Assembly: GCA_964503085.1 (NCBI GenBank)
Contig: CAZCYQ010000008.1
Span: forward strand, 24,333-88,332
DNA: 64,000 bases
Reading direction: 5' to 3'
DNA from: Bin80 sp964503085
Lineage (GTDB): Bacteria > Bacteroidota > Rhodothermia > Rhodothermales > Bin80
Shown piece after piece: positions 27,708 to 36,088 of this stretch; the stretch's first letter is position 1; each line of letters starts with the position of its first letter. The notes under the pieces are model-generated. The model had not been told where the DNA came from, ran no database searches, and was given only the letters and a program-made list of their open reading frames with translations. The position numbers and the translations under genes were made by a program.

Positions 27708-28898
27708 ATGGTGAACATTTCATCCGACACTAAAAATCGCGAGATAGAGGCTGTAGCCTCGTCGGGCCGAACCGGCCTGGATGTTTTTGATGGTATTACG
27801 GGTGGCTGGCCTTCCGGCGCTGCCTTGGCGCTGTGGGTATTTGTTGGTTTGTTTGCCTACCTGTTCATAGGCAATATTGCTTCAACCTTTCTTCTCGCAC
27901 TGAATGATGTTGGACTTCAAGATATTTTAAGCGGTCAGCAGGATATATTCGCCGAGAATGGAAATGCGTTTTTAGGAGGCAATGCAATTGGGTTAGCCTT
28001 TGGACTAGGAGGCATTGCACTGCTTGCAAGTTGGCTGGACTCTTCTCGACCTCTGCACTATCTCCGGCTTAAAACCTGCAATGCATCAGATGTCGTACTG
28101 TCGCTAGCTGGCCTTATCTGTCTACTTCCGGCGGTACTTGGCCTCGGCATCCTGAATGAAAAGATTCCTTTACCCGATGTCCTTCTGCGGTTGGAGGAAC
28201 AGCAAATGGAATTAATTGAATGGTTTACCGGGCAGGGTGGTAATTTTGCCCTCAATATGATATTTGTTGTTGCTACACCAGCTATTTTTGAGGAAGTGTT
28301 TTTTCGAGGGTATGTGCAGAGGCGGGCAGAGCGGGGGCTAGGTGTCGTAGGGGGAATTATCCTAACGGGAGTCATCTTTGGCGTGTTTCATCTGCGCCTT
28401 ACCCAGGTACTTCCATTAATCTTATTGGGGTGTTATTTAGCATATGTTACTTGGCGCACAGGTAGTCTATGGATTGCCGTAGTGTTACATTTTTTCAATA
28501 ATGGGCTTGCGCTATCTTTATCCAAGTGGGGACCGGATTCGGTTGCAGATCCAGAAGTTGTTCCATGGTTTCTGCTCATTGGAAGCACGCTTCTCTTTGC
28601 AGCGTGTATCCTGATGATTCATCGTCGTAATGGAAAAGAGCATCGCTCTAACTGGGAGGAAGTATTCTTGTGCAGCACTGACTACGAGGCTAATCTGGTT
28701 CGTGCACGTCTGCAGGATGCCGGTATCGTTTCCGTGCTATTAAATCAGCGGGACCATGCTTTTAATCTGACACACGGATCAATAGCAAAAATACGCGTTC
28801 TGGTTCCGAAATCTATGAAGGCAGAAGCCTTGGCACTGTTTGCAGAGGAAGCCCTCACCGATGAAGAGTTGACCGAGGCAGCTCTTTCTAGTAAATAG
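27708..28898 (+). CDS. CPBP intramembrane metalloprotease with C-terminal DUF2007
   Basis: A 396-residue polytopic protein. The CPBP (CAAX/Abi) core is visible as PAIFEEVFFRGYVQRR, with the catalytic Glu195/Glu196 and Arg200, then GVIFGVFHLR (motif 2 His) and VLHFFNN (motif 4). Seven or eight membrane segments are predicted before residue 310. Residues about 315-390 are soluble and match the DUF2007 'putative signal transducing protein' type (VFLCSTDYEANLVRARLQD and KIRVLVP). CPBP proteases cut membrane substrates such as CAAX proteins or regulators; the added DUF2007 may sense a ligand. It starts the run to cdsA (17 bases before it). Confidence 0.85.
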   Translation: MVNISSDTKNREIEAVASSGRTGLDVFDGITGGWPSGAALALWVFVGLFAYLFIGNIASTFLLALNDVGLQDILSGQQDIFAENGNAFLGGNAIGLAFGLGGIALLASWLDSSRPLHYLRLKTCNASDVVLSLAGLICLLPAVLGLGILNEKIPLPDVLLRLEEQQMELIEWFTGQGGNFALNMIFVVATPAIFEEVFFRGYVQRRAERGLGVVGGIILTGVIFGVFHLRLTQVLPLILLGCYLAYVTWRTGSLWIAVVLHFFNNGLALSLSKWGPDSVADPEVVPWFLLIGSTLLFAACILMIHRRNGKEHRSNWEEVFLCSTDYEANLVRARLQDAGIVSVLLNQRDHAFNLTHGSIAKIRVLVPKSMKAEALALFAEEALTDEELTEAALSSK

Positions 28899-28915
28899 AT
28901 CCATCGCTGCGTGTA

Positions 28916-29725
28916 ATGTCACAGATATTAACTCGCTTATTCACGGCTACAATCGGTGCTTCCCTGTTGGTTGGTTCGGCCTGGCTTGGGCCGTGGTATT
29001 TTGGCATTGCCGTGATGATTATTGCTCTTTTAGGGCAACTTGAACTGTATCAGCTCTATGAGCGCTCCGGTGTTCGGGCGTGGATCGTTACGGGCCTATT
29101 GGTAGGCGCAGGCTTGTCTCTGCGAGCTTTGGTACCGAATATCTTCCTTCTCACTGCCGTGCCTGTGGTGGGGCTTGTGTTGTGGTGTACCTTTACAAAA
29201 AGCGATCAGCCTCTGACACGCCTGGGAGCAACACTCTCGGGTGCAGTCTATCCAACTGCTCTATTAGCGTTCCTGACAGACCTGCGTGTGGTTCCAGGAT
29301 ACAGTGAGCAAGAAGCATTGATATTGACCATTACAGTACTAGTGCTAGTGTGGGCAAGCGATGTATTTGCTTTTTTTACAGGATCCTTTTTAGGCAGGCA
29401 TGCATTGGCACCGTCAATTTCTCCGGGTAAAACCTGGGAAGGATTTCTTGGCGGGATTGGGGGAGCACTCATGGCTGTGGGTATACTCAATCTGACACTA
29501 GAGATGCCGTTAGCAACGATTCACATTCTAATTCTCGCGCTCGTATGCACCCTTTCAGGTGCAGTCGGCGATTTGGCCGAGAGTCGTTTCAAGCGTGTAG
29601 CTGGCGTGAAGGATTCGGGGATTATTCTGCCAGGACACGGGGGGATGCTGGATCGTTTTGATGGCATTATTGTGGCGGCTCCGTTATCCTATATGTACAT
29701 AATTTTTGTCGTTAACTGGTTCTGA
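28916..29725 (+). CDS. cdsA: Phosphatidate cytidylyltransferase
   Basis: Makes CDP-diacylglycerol from phosphatidic acid and CTP, the branch point for membrane phospholipids. The 269-residue protein has about seven membrane segments and the CDS signature near the C terminus: SPGKTWEG, then GDLAESRFKRVAGVKD and ILPGHGGMLDRFDG with the metal-binding Asp residues. It follows the CPBP gene after 17 bases and precedes a small membrane protein gene by two bases, so they are probably co-transcribed. Confidence 0.95.
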   Translation: MSQILTRLFTATIGASLLVGSAWLGPWYFGIAVMIIALLGQLELYQLYERSGVRAWIVTGLLVGAGLSLRALVPNIFLLTAVPVVGLVLWCTFTKSDQPLTRLGATLSGAVYPTALLAFLTDLRVVPGYSEQEALILTITVLVLVWASDVFAFFTGSFLGRHALAPSISPGKTWEGFLGGIGGALMAVGILNLTLEMPLATIHILILALVCTLSGAVGDLAESRFKRVAGVKDSGIILPGHGGMLDRFDGIIVAAPLSYMYIIFVVNWF

Positions 29726-29727
29726 AA

Positions 29728-29931
29728 ATGGGACTCTTATTTGGACGCAAAACACAACCGCGAAAGTTCGACTATACGCCGCGTTACTACGATCCGCGCA
29801 AAGACGATAGTCTCAAGCGACGCATGCGAATCCAGAGCCGTGTTCGTCGCAGGCGTAGTCCGGTTGCACTCTATTACCTAGCTGCATTATTGCTTACGGC
29901 TCTGTACATCTACAACGCTATCGGACGATAG
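29728..29931 (+). CDS. Small basic single-span membrane protein
   Basis: A 67-residue protein with a Lys/Arg-rich N-terminal half (FDYTPRYYDPRKDD then RRMRIQSRVRRRR) and one C-terminal membrane segment (about 48-65). The N-terminal pattern RKF-x-Y-x-PRYYDP occurs in small Bacteroidota proteins that are often labelled 'riboflavin synthase subunit beta' without basis. Function is unknown. It fits between cdsA (two bases) and mutL (ten bases) and has consistent codon use, supporting a real gene. Confidence 0.72.
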   Translation: MGLLFGRKTQPRKFDYTPRYYDPRKDDSLKRRMRIQSRVRRRRSPVALYYLAALLLTALYIYNAIGR

Positions 29932-29941
29932 CAGGACCCAT

Positions 29942-31732
29942 ATGAAGTGTGCTGTGCAGATCAGGCGTATGCCGATCGAATTGGCCAATAAGATTGCGGC
30001 CGGAGAGGTCGTTCAGCGTCCTGCATCGGCTGCAAAAGAGTTGCTCGAGAACGCCATTGACGCAGGTGCCTCGGAAATATCTCTTTCGGTAAAGGCAGCA
30101 GGCAGCAGCTTGATTCAAGTGAGCGATAATGGCACAGGCATGGGCCGCGAAGACGCTGTTCAATGCTTTGAGCGTCATGCGACCAGCAAGATCAGGAATG
30201 CAGAGGATCTAGAGAAAATACATACGCTCGGATTCAGAGGAGAAGCGTTGGCCTCAATCGCAGCGATCGCACAGGTATCTCTGAGAACAAAGAGGGCAGA
30301 AGATGAACAGGGGGTATCCGTACGTATTGAGGCGGGGCAGGTACTTGAGAATTCCCCCTGTGCCGCAGCAGTTGGCACTACCGTCGCCGTTCGCAACCTT
30401 TTTTTCAATGTTCCGGCGCGCAGAAGTTTTTTGAAGGCTCCCTCGACAGAGTTTCGTCATATCTCAAACATCTTTGTTTCTCAGGCGCTGGCTAATCCGT
30501 GGACCACCTTCAGGTTAGTACATAATCGGCATGAGGTATACCGTTTGCCGGGTTCACGCATAGAGGAATTTTCGGATGCGTTGCGGGAGCGCGTTCGCGC
30601 TATCCTTGGAACAGACGTCAGCCAGCATCTCGTGCTGGTTAATGAATCCATGAGCTATATCTCCGCTATTGGATTTTTAGCGCACCCAGAACATGCCAAG
30701 AAATCTCGCAGGGATCAGTACTTATTTGTAAATGACCGTCCGATAAAGAGCCACAGTCTAAGTCATGCAATCCGATCCGCTTATGACACACTGCTTCCGG
30801 AGGGGCGTCATCCCGCTTATGTTCTGTTTCTGAAGCTTTCCCCCAAGCATGTTGATGTGAATGTGCATCCTGCAAAAACGGAAGTTCGATTTGATGATGA
30901 CCGTGGCGTATATAATTTTGTGCAAGCGATATCAAGGCGGGCGCTTGGGATTGCAGACCTGATTCCTCAGTATCCAAGTAGCGCATCATCGTTGAGTTTT
31001 CAGAGAGGGTCAAACGATCCATCAATGAGTTGGAAGCCGCCACCTCGCGCGGACGAGTTACCACCAGTTCAGGGAGAGCAGTCAGCGATTGTTTACGACG
31101 TTGAGCGTAGTCGGGCACCTTCCGGAGCAACGCTGGATATGGAGGGGTTTCTTTGGCAGTTACAGGACCACTATATCCTGACCCAACTACATAGCGGGAT
31201 ATTAATCGTTGATCAGCAGGCTGCTCATCAGCGCATTCTGTTTGAACGTGCCCATGCAGATTTACAGGCCGGGATCGGGTTGTCACAACAGCTCCTGTTT
31301 CCCCAACTGATATGTCTCAATCAGGGGGATTGCGAACTTCTGCGCGAACTTAGTCCACTTGCTATGGCACTTGGGTTTGATTATTCAATTTCTGAAAACC
31401 GTACGGTAACGGTCAGGGGGGTACCTTCGGACCTGCAAGCCGGCGCAGAAAAGAAAATCCTGCAGTCGATACTTGATGAGTACAAGGCCAACAGTGAGCT
31501 AAAACATCTTTCCATTCAGGAAAATATGGCCCGCAGCATAGCCGTACGCGGTGCAATTTCTCCTGGGGTTAAGTTGAGTGAAGAGGAGATGCGGACAATG
31601 ATTGATCGACTCTTCCAGTGCGATGACCCCTATCGGACTCCCAATGGAAAGCCAACACTGATCCGATTGACACATGATGACTTGAAGCAACGGTTCGATC
31701 GGAAAGTTGTAGATCATGAAGAACCCGATTGA
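29942..31732 (+). CDS. mutL: DNA mismatch repair protein MutL, endonuclease motifs absent
   Basis: A 596-residue MutL. The GHKL ATPase domain is intact: ELLENAIDAGA, DNGTGMG, GFRGEALASI and the following NLFFNVPAR. The C-terminal dimerisation domain begins near residue 395. The metal-dependent endonuclease motif DQHA-x2-E-x4-E is DQQAAHQRILFE here (residues 424-435), with His replaced by Gln426 and the first Glu by Gln430; the later CPHGRP-type motif is TPNGKP (566-571) and the ACK-type motif is AVR. This suggests no strand-nicking activity by MutL itself, and no mutH is in the window. mutS is 7 kb away. The tilS start overlaps its end by 17 bases. Confidence 0.93.
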   Translation: MKCAVQIRRMPIELANKIAAGEVVQRPASAAKELLENAIDAGASEISLSVKAAGSSLIQVSDNGTGMGREDAVQCFERHATSKIRNAEDLEKIHTLGFRGEALASIAAIAQVSLRTKRAEDEQGVSVRIEAGQVLENSPCAAAVGTTVAVRNLFFNVPARRSFLKAPSTEFRHISNIFVSQALANPWTTFRLVHNRHEVYRLPGSRIEEFSDALRERVRAILGTDVSQHLVLVNESMSYISAIGFLAHPEHAKKSRRDQYLFVNDRPIKSHSLSHAIRSAYDTLLPEGRHPAYVLFLKLSPKHVDVNVHPAKTEVRFDDDRGVYNFVQAISRRALGIADLIPQYPSSASSLSFQRGSNDPSMSWKPPPRADELPPVQGEQSAIVYDVERSRAPSGATLDMEGFLWQLQDHYILTQLHSGILIVDQQAAHQRILFERAHADLQAGIGLSQQLLFPQLICLNQGDCELLRELSPLAMALGFDYSISENRTVTVRGVPSDLQAGAEKKILQSILDEYKANSELKHLSIQENMARSIAVRGAISPGVKLSEEEMRTMIDRLFQCDDPYRTPNGKPTLIRLTHDDLKQRFDRKVVDHEEPD

Positions 31733-33071
31733 TGCATTCCGAGACCGCGTAGCATCCTACATGAAGCGCACAGCTCATGTAAGTTTGGATGAGCGCATAC
31801 TCGTAGGGGTAAGTGGAGGCATGGATTCTGTTGTGTTGCTGGATGTTCTGGGAATGTTAGGGTACGAGTGTGAGGTGGTTCACATTAATTATCAGTTACG
31901 CGAACAGGAATCTGCCGCAGATGAAGCGCTTGTTCGTGAATTGTGTCTGCAACGAGAGTTGGACCTGCAGGTAAGGCACATTTGCGCGCGTACCCATGCT
32001 GCAGATACCGGATACTCGGTCCAGATGGTAGCACGTGACCTTCGATACGCGGCGTTTACTGAGATAGCATTGCAGCAAGGCCTATCTGTTGTAACCGTGG
32101 CACATCACATGGATGACCAGGCGGAGTCGTTGTTGTTGAATCTTAATCGGGGCACAGGTCCAGAAGGCCTTGCTGTGATGCGCCCTGTTCGTCCACTGAC
32201 AGAACAGGTCAATTTGGTGCGCCCGCTTCTGGGGGAGAGTAGAGCATCCATCCAAGCTTATGCAACCGCCAGGAATTTGAAATGGCGGGAGGATCACAGC
32301 AATAAGGACACAAAATACTTGCGTTCGAGGCTACGCGCGAGCGTTATGCCAAGCCTGAATGCCGAGACACTTGCGCGGAGTGCCAGGCTTGTAGCCGAAT
32401 GGGTTGATGACGTAATCCGCCCAATGATCGATAGAAGTTTTTGTGAGGCTTCAAGTGGGCAGTCACTGTCAATTGAATATCTGAAGCAACTGCCGAATGT
32501 ACTTGCCAGACGACTGGTGATTGAAGGACTCCGTAAGTGGTTACCGGGATCACCTGCAAATGAGACACTCGCTGAAAGAATTCTGTCATTGGTGAATTCT
32601 CAGACTGGAAAACAAATTGAGGTGGGCGAGGGAGTGATTTGGCGGGATCGAACCCATCTTGTGTTTACTGCCTCAGCCAAGCAAAAACGGACAGAAGGTA
32701 CAGAACTGCTTTCCGAATGCACGGCAGTAGCAGTTCCAGGTGGACAGGTCCGACTCCATCTTACACAGAAGGAACCATCAAGTCTTTTTGATCCTGCAGG
32801 TGTTTGGCTCGATGCAGAAAAACTGACATTACCACTCACGGTTCGCCGCTGGCTTGCGGGTGACCGAATGCGCCCCCTAGGGATGCAGGGCACAAAAAAG
32901 ATCAGTGATCTGTTGACGGATGATGCTGTACCTGCGCAGGAGCGCAGGTCTGTGCCTGTGGTATGTAGTGGTTCGACGATTGCATGGGTCGTCGGGCATC
33001 GAATGGCGCACGAGTTTCGCGTAACCCCATCAACCCAACAGTATGCCAGACTCTATTACGAGCAAAATTGA
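31716..33071 (+). CDS. tilS: tRNA(Ile)-lysidine synthetase
   Basis: Converts C34 of the AUA-reading tRNA-Ile to lysidine using ATP and lysine. The 451-residue protein has the PP-loop GVSGGMDSVV (residues 31-40), the HHMDDQAESLL nucleotide segment and RPLLGESRASI, followed by the RYLRSRLRASVMPSL-type region (as KYLRSRLRAS). The C-terminal domain (about 350-440) has RRWLAGDRMRPLGM and the KKISDLLTDD patch typical of long TilS. The start overlaps mutL by 17 bases and the end overlaps hpt by 29 bases, implying translational coupling. Confidence 0.93.
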   Translation: MKNPIDAFRDRVASYMKRTAHVSLDERILVGVSGGMDSVVLLDVLGMLGYECEVVHINYQLREQESAADEALVRELCLQRELDLQVRHICARTHAADTGYSVQMVARDLRYAAFTEIALQQGLSVVTVAHHMDDQAESLLLNLNRGTGPEGLAVMRPVRPLTEQVNLVRPLLGESRASIQAYATARNLKWREDHSNKDTKYLRSRLRASVMPSLNAETLARSARLVAEWVDDVIRPMIDRSFCEASSGQSLSIEYLKQLPNVLARRLVIEGLRKWLPGSPANETLAERILSLVNSQTGKQIEVGEGVIWRDRTHLVFTASAKQKRTEGTELLSECTAVAVPGGQVRLHLTQKEPSSLFDPAGVWLDAEKLTLPLTVRRWLAGDRMRPLGMQGTKKISDLLTDDAVPAQERRSVPVVCSGSTIAWVVGHRMAHEFRVTPSTQQYARLYYEQN

Positions 33072-33600
33072 GATCATACATGGCCATCGTTTGAGGTTGT
33101 TCAAGGATGCAAAGACCATCCAGGCGCGCGTTCGGGAGATCGGCAATGTCCTGACACAGTCACACTACGGCAAGCACCCGATTGTTCTAGGTCTCATGCA
33201 AGGTGCCTTTGTATTTACAGCGGATCTTGTACGCGCCATAGACTTGCCCTGTACAGTGGATTTTTGGCGTCTTTCTTCCTACGGGACAGGTACCGAGAGC
33301 AGTCAATCCGTTCATGAACTCATGCCACCTACTGTACGACTCTGCGACCGCCATGTGATTCTGGTTGATGACATTGTAGATAGCGGCAGAACGCTCACCC
33401 ACGCACTTCGCAGGCTTGCCAAACATGCACCTCAGTCGATCACTGTCGTTGCCTTGTTGCAAAATGAAGCGAGTCCTGTTGCAGTAGATCACGTAGGTTT
33501 TATTTCCGGGGAAGACTTTGTTGTGGGATATGGCTTGGATGTTGCATATGAGTTGCGGGGACTGCCCGCACTCTACTATCTTGAAAATGGTAGAGTGTAA
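33043..33600 (+). CDS. hpt: Hypoxanthine phosphoribosyltransferase
   Basis: A 185-residue purine salvage enzyme converting hypoxanthine (and guanine) with PRPP to the nucleotide. The PRPP loop is VILVDDIVDSGRTL and the flexible active-site loop contains SSYGTGTESS; GLDVAYELRGLP is the C-terminal hallmark. It starts inside the end of tilS (29-base overlap), an order seen often in Bacteroidota and Firmicutes. No independent ribosome site is obvious, in keeping with coupled translation. Confidence 0.92.
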   Translation: MPDSITSKIEIIHGHRLRLFKDAKTIQARVREIGNVLTQSHYGKHPIVLGLMQGAFVFTADLVRAIDLPCTVDFWRLSSYGTGTESSQSVHELMPPTVRLCDRHVILVDDIVDSGRTLTHALRRLAKHAPQSITVVALLQNEASPVAVDHVGFISGEDFVVGYGLDVAYELRGLPALYYLENGRV

Positions 33601-33682
33601 TAGAGTCTTGCAATTATCCGTAGAAAGGTGAATGGCAAATATGAGCGTAAATCCCGGAAAAGGGCGACTGGAACGAGGAAAG

Positions 33683-34891
33683 ATGCTTCGCATTAAGCTG
33701 CTATTGGCGCCATTAATGGCGCTCATTCTTACGGGTTGTGGCGCTATACTACCTACAATTGCACCGGTAGTATGGCTGAATAAAAGCCACTTTGATGCCA
33801 TATTGGAGGGCTTCTCCGAGTTACATGGCATTCGAGCGTCAGCTCTTGCCATTATGAAGGATGGCAATGTCGTCTATGAGGGTGTGAGTGGTTTCATGGA
33901 TGCCGGGCATAACACGCCCACAGTCTCAAACGTGATGATGCGAGTCGCGAGTGTTTCCAAATCCGTCACAGCCGCTGCCATTCGTCAACTGGCTGCTGAA
34001 GGGTTGCTGGCGTTGGATGCGCGAGCCTTCGATCTTGGACAGCCGGAAGGCGGATTGCTAACCTTGCAGCCATTTCCTTCGCTTGGTGATGCTCGGCTAA
34101 GTGATATCACAGTAGAACACCTTCTCCTGCATAAAGCCGGCTGGGACAGAAATAGCGCAGCGGATTGGGTATTTCGAGAAATTGAGATAGCACGGACAAT
34201 GTCAGTTTCCAGTCCGCCTGGAAGGGAGAATACGGTTCGCTATGTTTTAGGCAAGCCTTTACAATTTGACCCTGGTTCTGAAACTGTCTACTCCAATGTC
34301 GGATATCTGGTATTAGGGCTTATAATTGAAAAGGTGTCGGGCAAGGACTATCTTACGTACGTGCGCGAGAATATCTTCGCCCCCCTTGGCATTCCTGCAG
34401 AAGACGTGATTCAGGCCCGTACGTTTCCCCAGGATCGTAGTATCAGGGAACCATGGTACGATGCTCCGGGGTTGGCTCGCAATGTGTTTGATCCAAATGG
34501 GCCGCCTGTAAGGCGGCCGGATGGAGGGTGGGATGCTGAGGCTAAGATCGCTGAGGCTGGACTGGTCACCACGACAAGGGCTTTGCTTGAATTTGCTGAC
34601 GAGTACGTGGTACGGGGTAGCAGAATCGGTAGCCGACGAATCGGTCGAGTGAGAAGCGGTTGGTGGGGTTGGCAAGGAGGAACCCTGTCTGGAACCAATT
34701 CGCTGGTATACCAGAGCGGTGGCGGGGTTAACTATGTTATTCTCTTTAATCGTCGAGCTGCCGCAAGCGACCGACTGTACCATGTCAGGCAGTTCATGGA
34801 AATATTGAACGCACGCTTGATGCTGCCAAGTTCTGCATCTTCTTCCGAGATGTTTGGAGGCGCTTCGACTGGTCAGTATTTTGCCGAATAG
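33683..34891 (+). CDS. Serine hydrolase of the class C beta-lactamase family, lipoprotein
   Basis: About 402 residues from the ATG at 33683, which follows a GAGG ribosome-like site and gives a neat lipoprotein signal ending in LTGC; an in-frame ATG at 33632 would add 17 polar residues. The penicillin-binding fold shows the SxxK motif SVSK (Ser90, Lys93), the YxN-type motif YSN (203-205) and HKAGW upstream of it. The third KTG-type motif is not clear (SGGG near the end). Members hydrolyse esters or D-amino peptides more often than beta-lactams. It stands 80 bases after hpt and is probably a separate unit. Confidence 0.85.
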   Translation: MLRIKLLLAPLMALILTGCGAILPTIAPVVWLNKSHFDAILEGFSELHGIRASALAIMKDGNVVYEGVSGFMDAGHNTPTVSNVMMRVASVSKSVTAAAIRQLAAEGLLALDARAFDLGQPEGGLLTLQPFPSLGDARLSDITVEHLLLHKAGWDRNSAADWVFREIEIARTMSVSSPPGRENTVRYVLGKPLQFDPGSETVYSNVGYLVLGLIIEKVSGKDYLTYVRENIFAPLGIPAEDVIQARTFPQDRSIREPWYDAPGLARNVFDPNGPPVRRPDGGWDAEAKIAEAGLVTTTRALLEFADEYVVRGSRIGSRRIGRVRSGWWGWQGGTLSGTNSLVYQSGGGVNYVILFNRRAAASDRLYHVRQFMEILNARLMLPSSASSSEMFGGASTGQYFAE

Positions 34892-34978
34892 GAGATACGA
34901 AAGCCCAAGATCTCGGAAGCGAATCAGCAAGAGTTCTGGGAATTCTGCAATCAATTTGCATAGTGAAGTAAGGGGGGT

Positions 34979-34992
34979 GTACACGTGTGTAC
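34979..34992. repeat. Short inverted repeat between hydrolase and isomerase genes
   Basis: GTACAC and GTGTAC face each other across a two-base spacer, flanked by a G run on the left and CCC on the right. It lies in a 246-base gap, before a promoter-like element. It could be a weak hairpin or an operator; no T tract follows, so I do not call a terminator. Confidence 0.3.
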
Positions 34993-35075
34993 CCATCAGC
35001 ACCGACCACAATCCAGGTCATATAGGACCAACTAACAAGGAAAAAGCGCATTCCACGGCACATGCTTCAAGATAG

Positions 35076-35104
35076 TTGACAATGAGACATGAGGAAATTA
35101 TGTT
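35076..35104 (+). promoter_or_regulatory. Sigma-70-like promoter upstream of the Tat isomerase gene
   Basis: TTGACA and TATGTT are separated by 17 bases and end 33 bases before the start codon of the next gene. Spacing and the -35 box match the classical sigma-70 consensus. Bacteroidota-type primary sigma factors often use a different consensus, so function here is tentative. Confidence 0.4.
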
Positions 35105-35137
35105 GTAACTTGTGTGTCATGTCATAAATTGATCAAA

Positions 35138-36088
35138 ATGAACCAGAGTTTTAGCCGTAGAAGTTTTCTGAAAACCGCTGGATTAGCTGCCGGTGTTGCG
35201 GTAATTCCACGCCGTTTTCTTTTCGCTTCGTCACCCGTAAAAGTCGGTGCGATTTCATACAGCTTTCGTCAGATTCCCGGCAGCGCAGAGGAAATCCTTG
35301 GGTACATGCAGACTCTTGGACTTAATGCGGTGGAGTTAATGGGGGGACCGGCGGAAGCGTACGCAGGAGCTCCGGATCCGGGCCCGAGACCCCGACATCC
35401 GGAATCTATGACCCAGGAGGAAAGGTCGAATTATGTGGCTGCCAGGGCAGCAGCGCAACAGGAAACACAGAAGTGGCGTCGCAGCGCTCCCATGGAGAAG
35501 TTTGCTGAGTTGGGGGATATGTTCAGAGATGGGGGCGTAGAAGTAGATATCCTGAAATTAGGCAACCCGAATTGGTTTGCGGAGGATATAGATTATGCCT
35601 ACAGGGCGGCAAAAGCGATCGGTGCACGTGGGGTTTCTTTCGAAATCTCGGCGCGTTCATCCAAGATAATGGCTCCATTCGCTACAAAGCACGGCCTCCT
35701 CAATGGTATGCACAACCATTTACAGGTAGCCAACGAGGATTTTGACTTTGACGAGTACCTCTCCCATTCGCCGAACAATATGCTGAACCTGGACATAGGG
35801 CATTATGTAGCTGCGCTTGGGACTTCCCCCATTCCCGTGATCAAGAAATATCACGACCGGATTAGCCACTTACATTTAAAGGACCGCAAAACCCCTGAAA
35901 ATGGACAGGATAATGTTGCATGGGGAACGGGAGACACGCCGATTGGCGAAGTTTTACGCCTGTTGCGGGATGAGAATTACCCCATTCCGGCTATGATTGA
36001 ACTGGAGTACCCAATTCCAGAAGATTCCAGCGTAATGGAGGAAATGGCCAAGTGTGCTGACTACTGCCGGGAGGCCTTGGAATCATAG
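35138..36088 (+). CDS. Tat-exported sugar phosphate isomerase/epimerase-like protein
   Basis: A 317-residue TIM-barrel protein of the xylose isomerase-like (AP endonuclease 2) family. The ATG at 35138 gives a twin-arginine signal, FSRRSFLKTAGLAAG, so it is exported folded. The barrel shows the N-terminal VGAISYSFRQIP strand, the metal ligand regions GVSFEIS, GLLNGMHNHLQVA, LNLDIGHY and ISHLHLKDRK, and the terminal MIELEYP with a Glu. An inserted Pro-rich segment (GAPDPGPRPRHP) lies near residue 90. Such proteins act on keto-sugars or inositols; the substrate is unknown. An in-frame ATG 24 bases upstream lacks the signal-peptide logic. Confidence 0.85.
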   Translation: MNQSFSRRSFLKTAGLAAGVAVIPRRFLFASSPVKVGAISYSFRQIPGSAEEILGYMQTLGLNAVELMGGPAEAYAGAPDPGPRPRHPESMTQEERSNYVAARAAAQQETQKWRRSAPMEKFAELGDMFRDGGVEVDILKLGNPNWFAEDIDYAYRAAKAIGARGVSFEISARSSKIMAPFATKHGLLNGMHNHLQVANEDFDFDEYLSHSPNNMLNLDIGHYVAALGTSPIPVIKKYHDRISHLHLKDRKTPENGQDNVAWGTGDTPIGEVLRLLRDENYPIPAMIELEYPIPEDSSVMEEMAKCADYCREALES

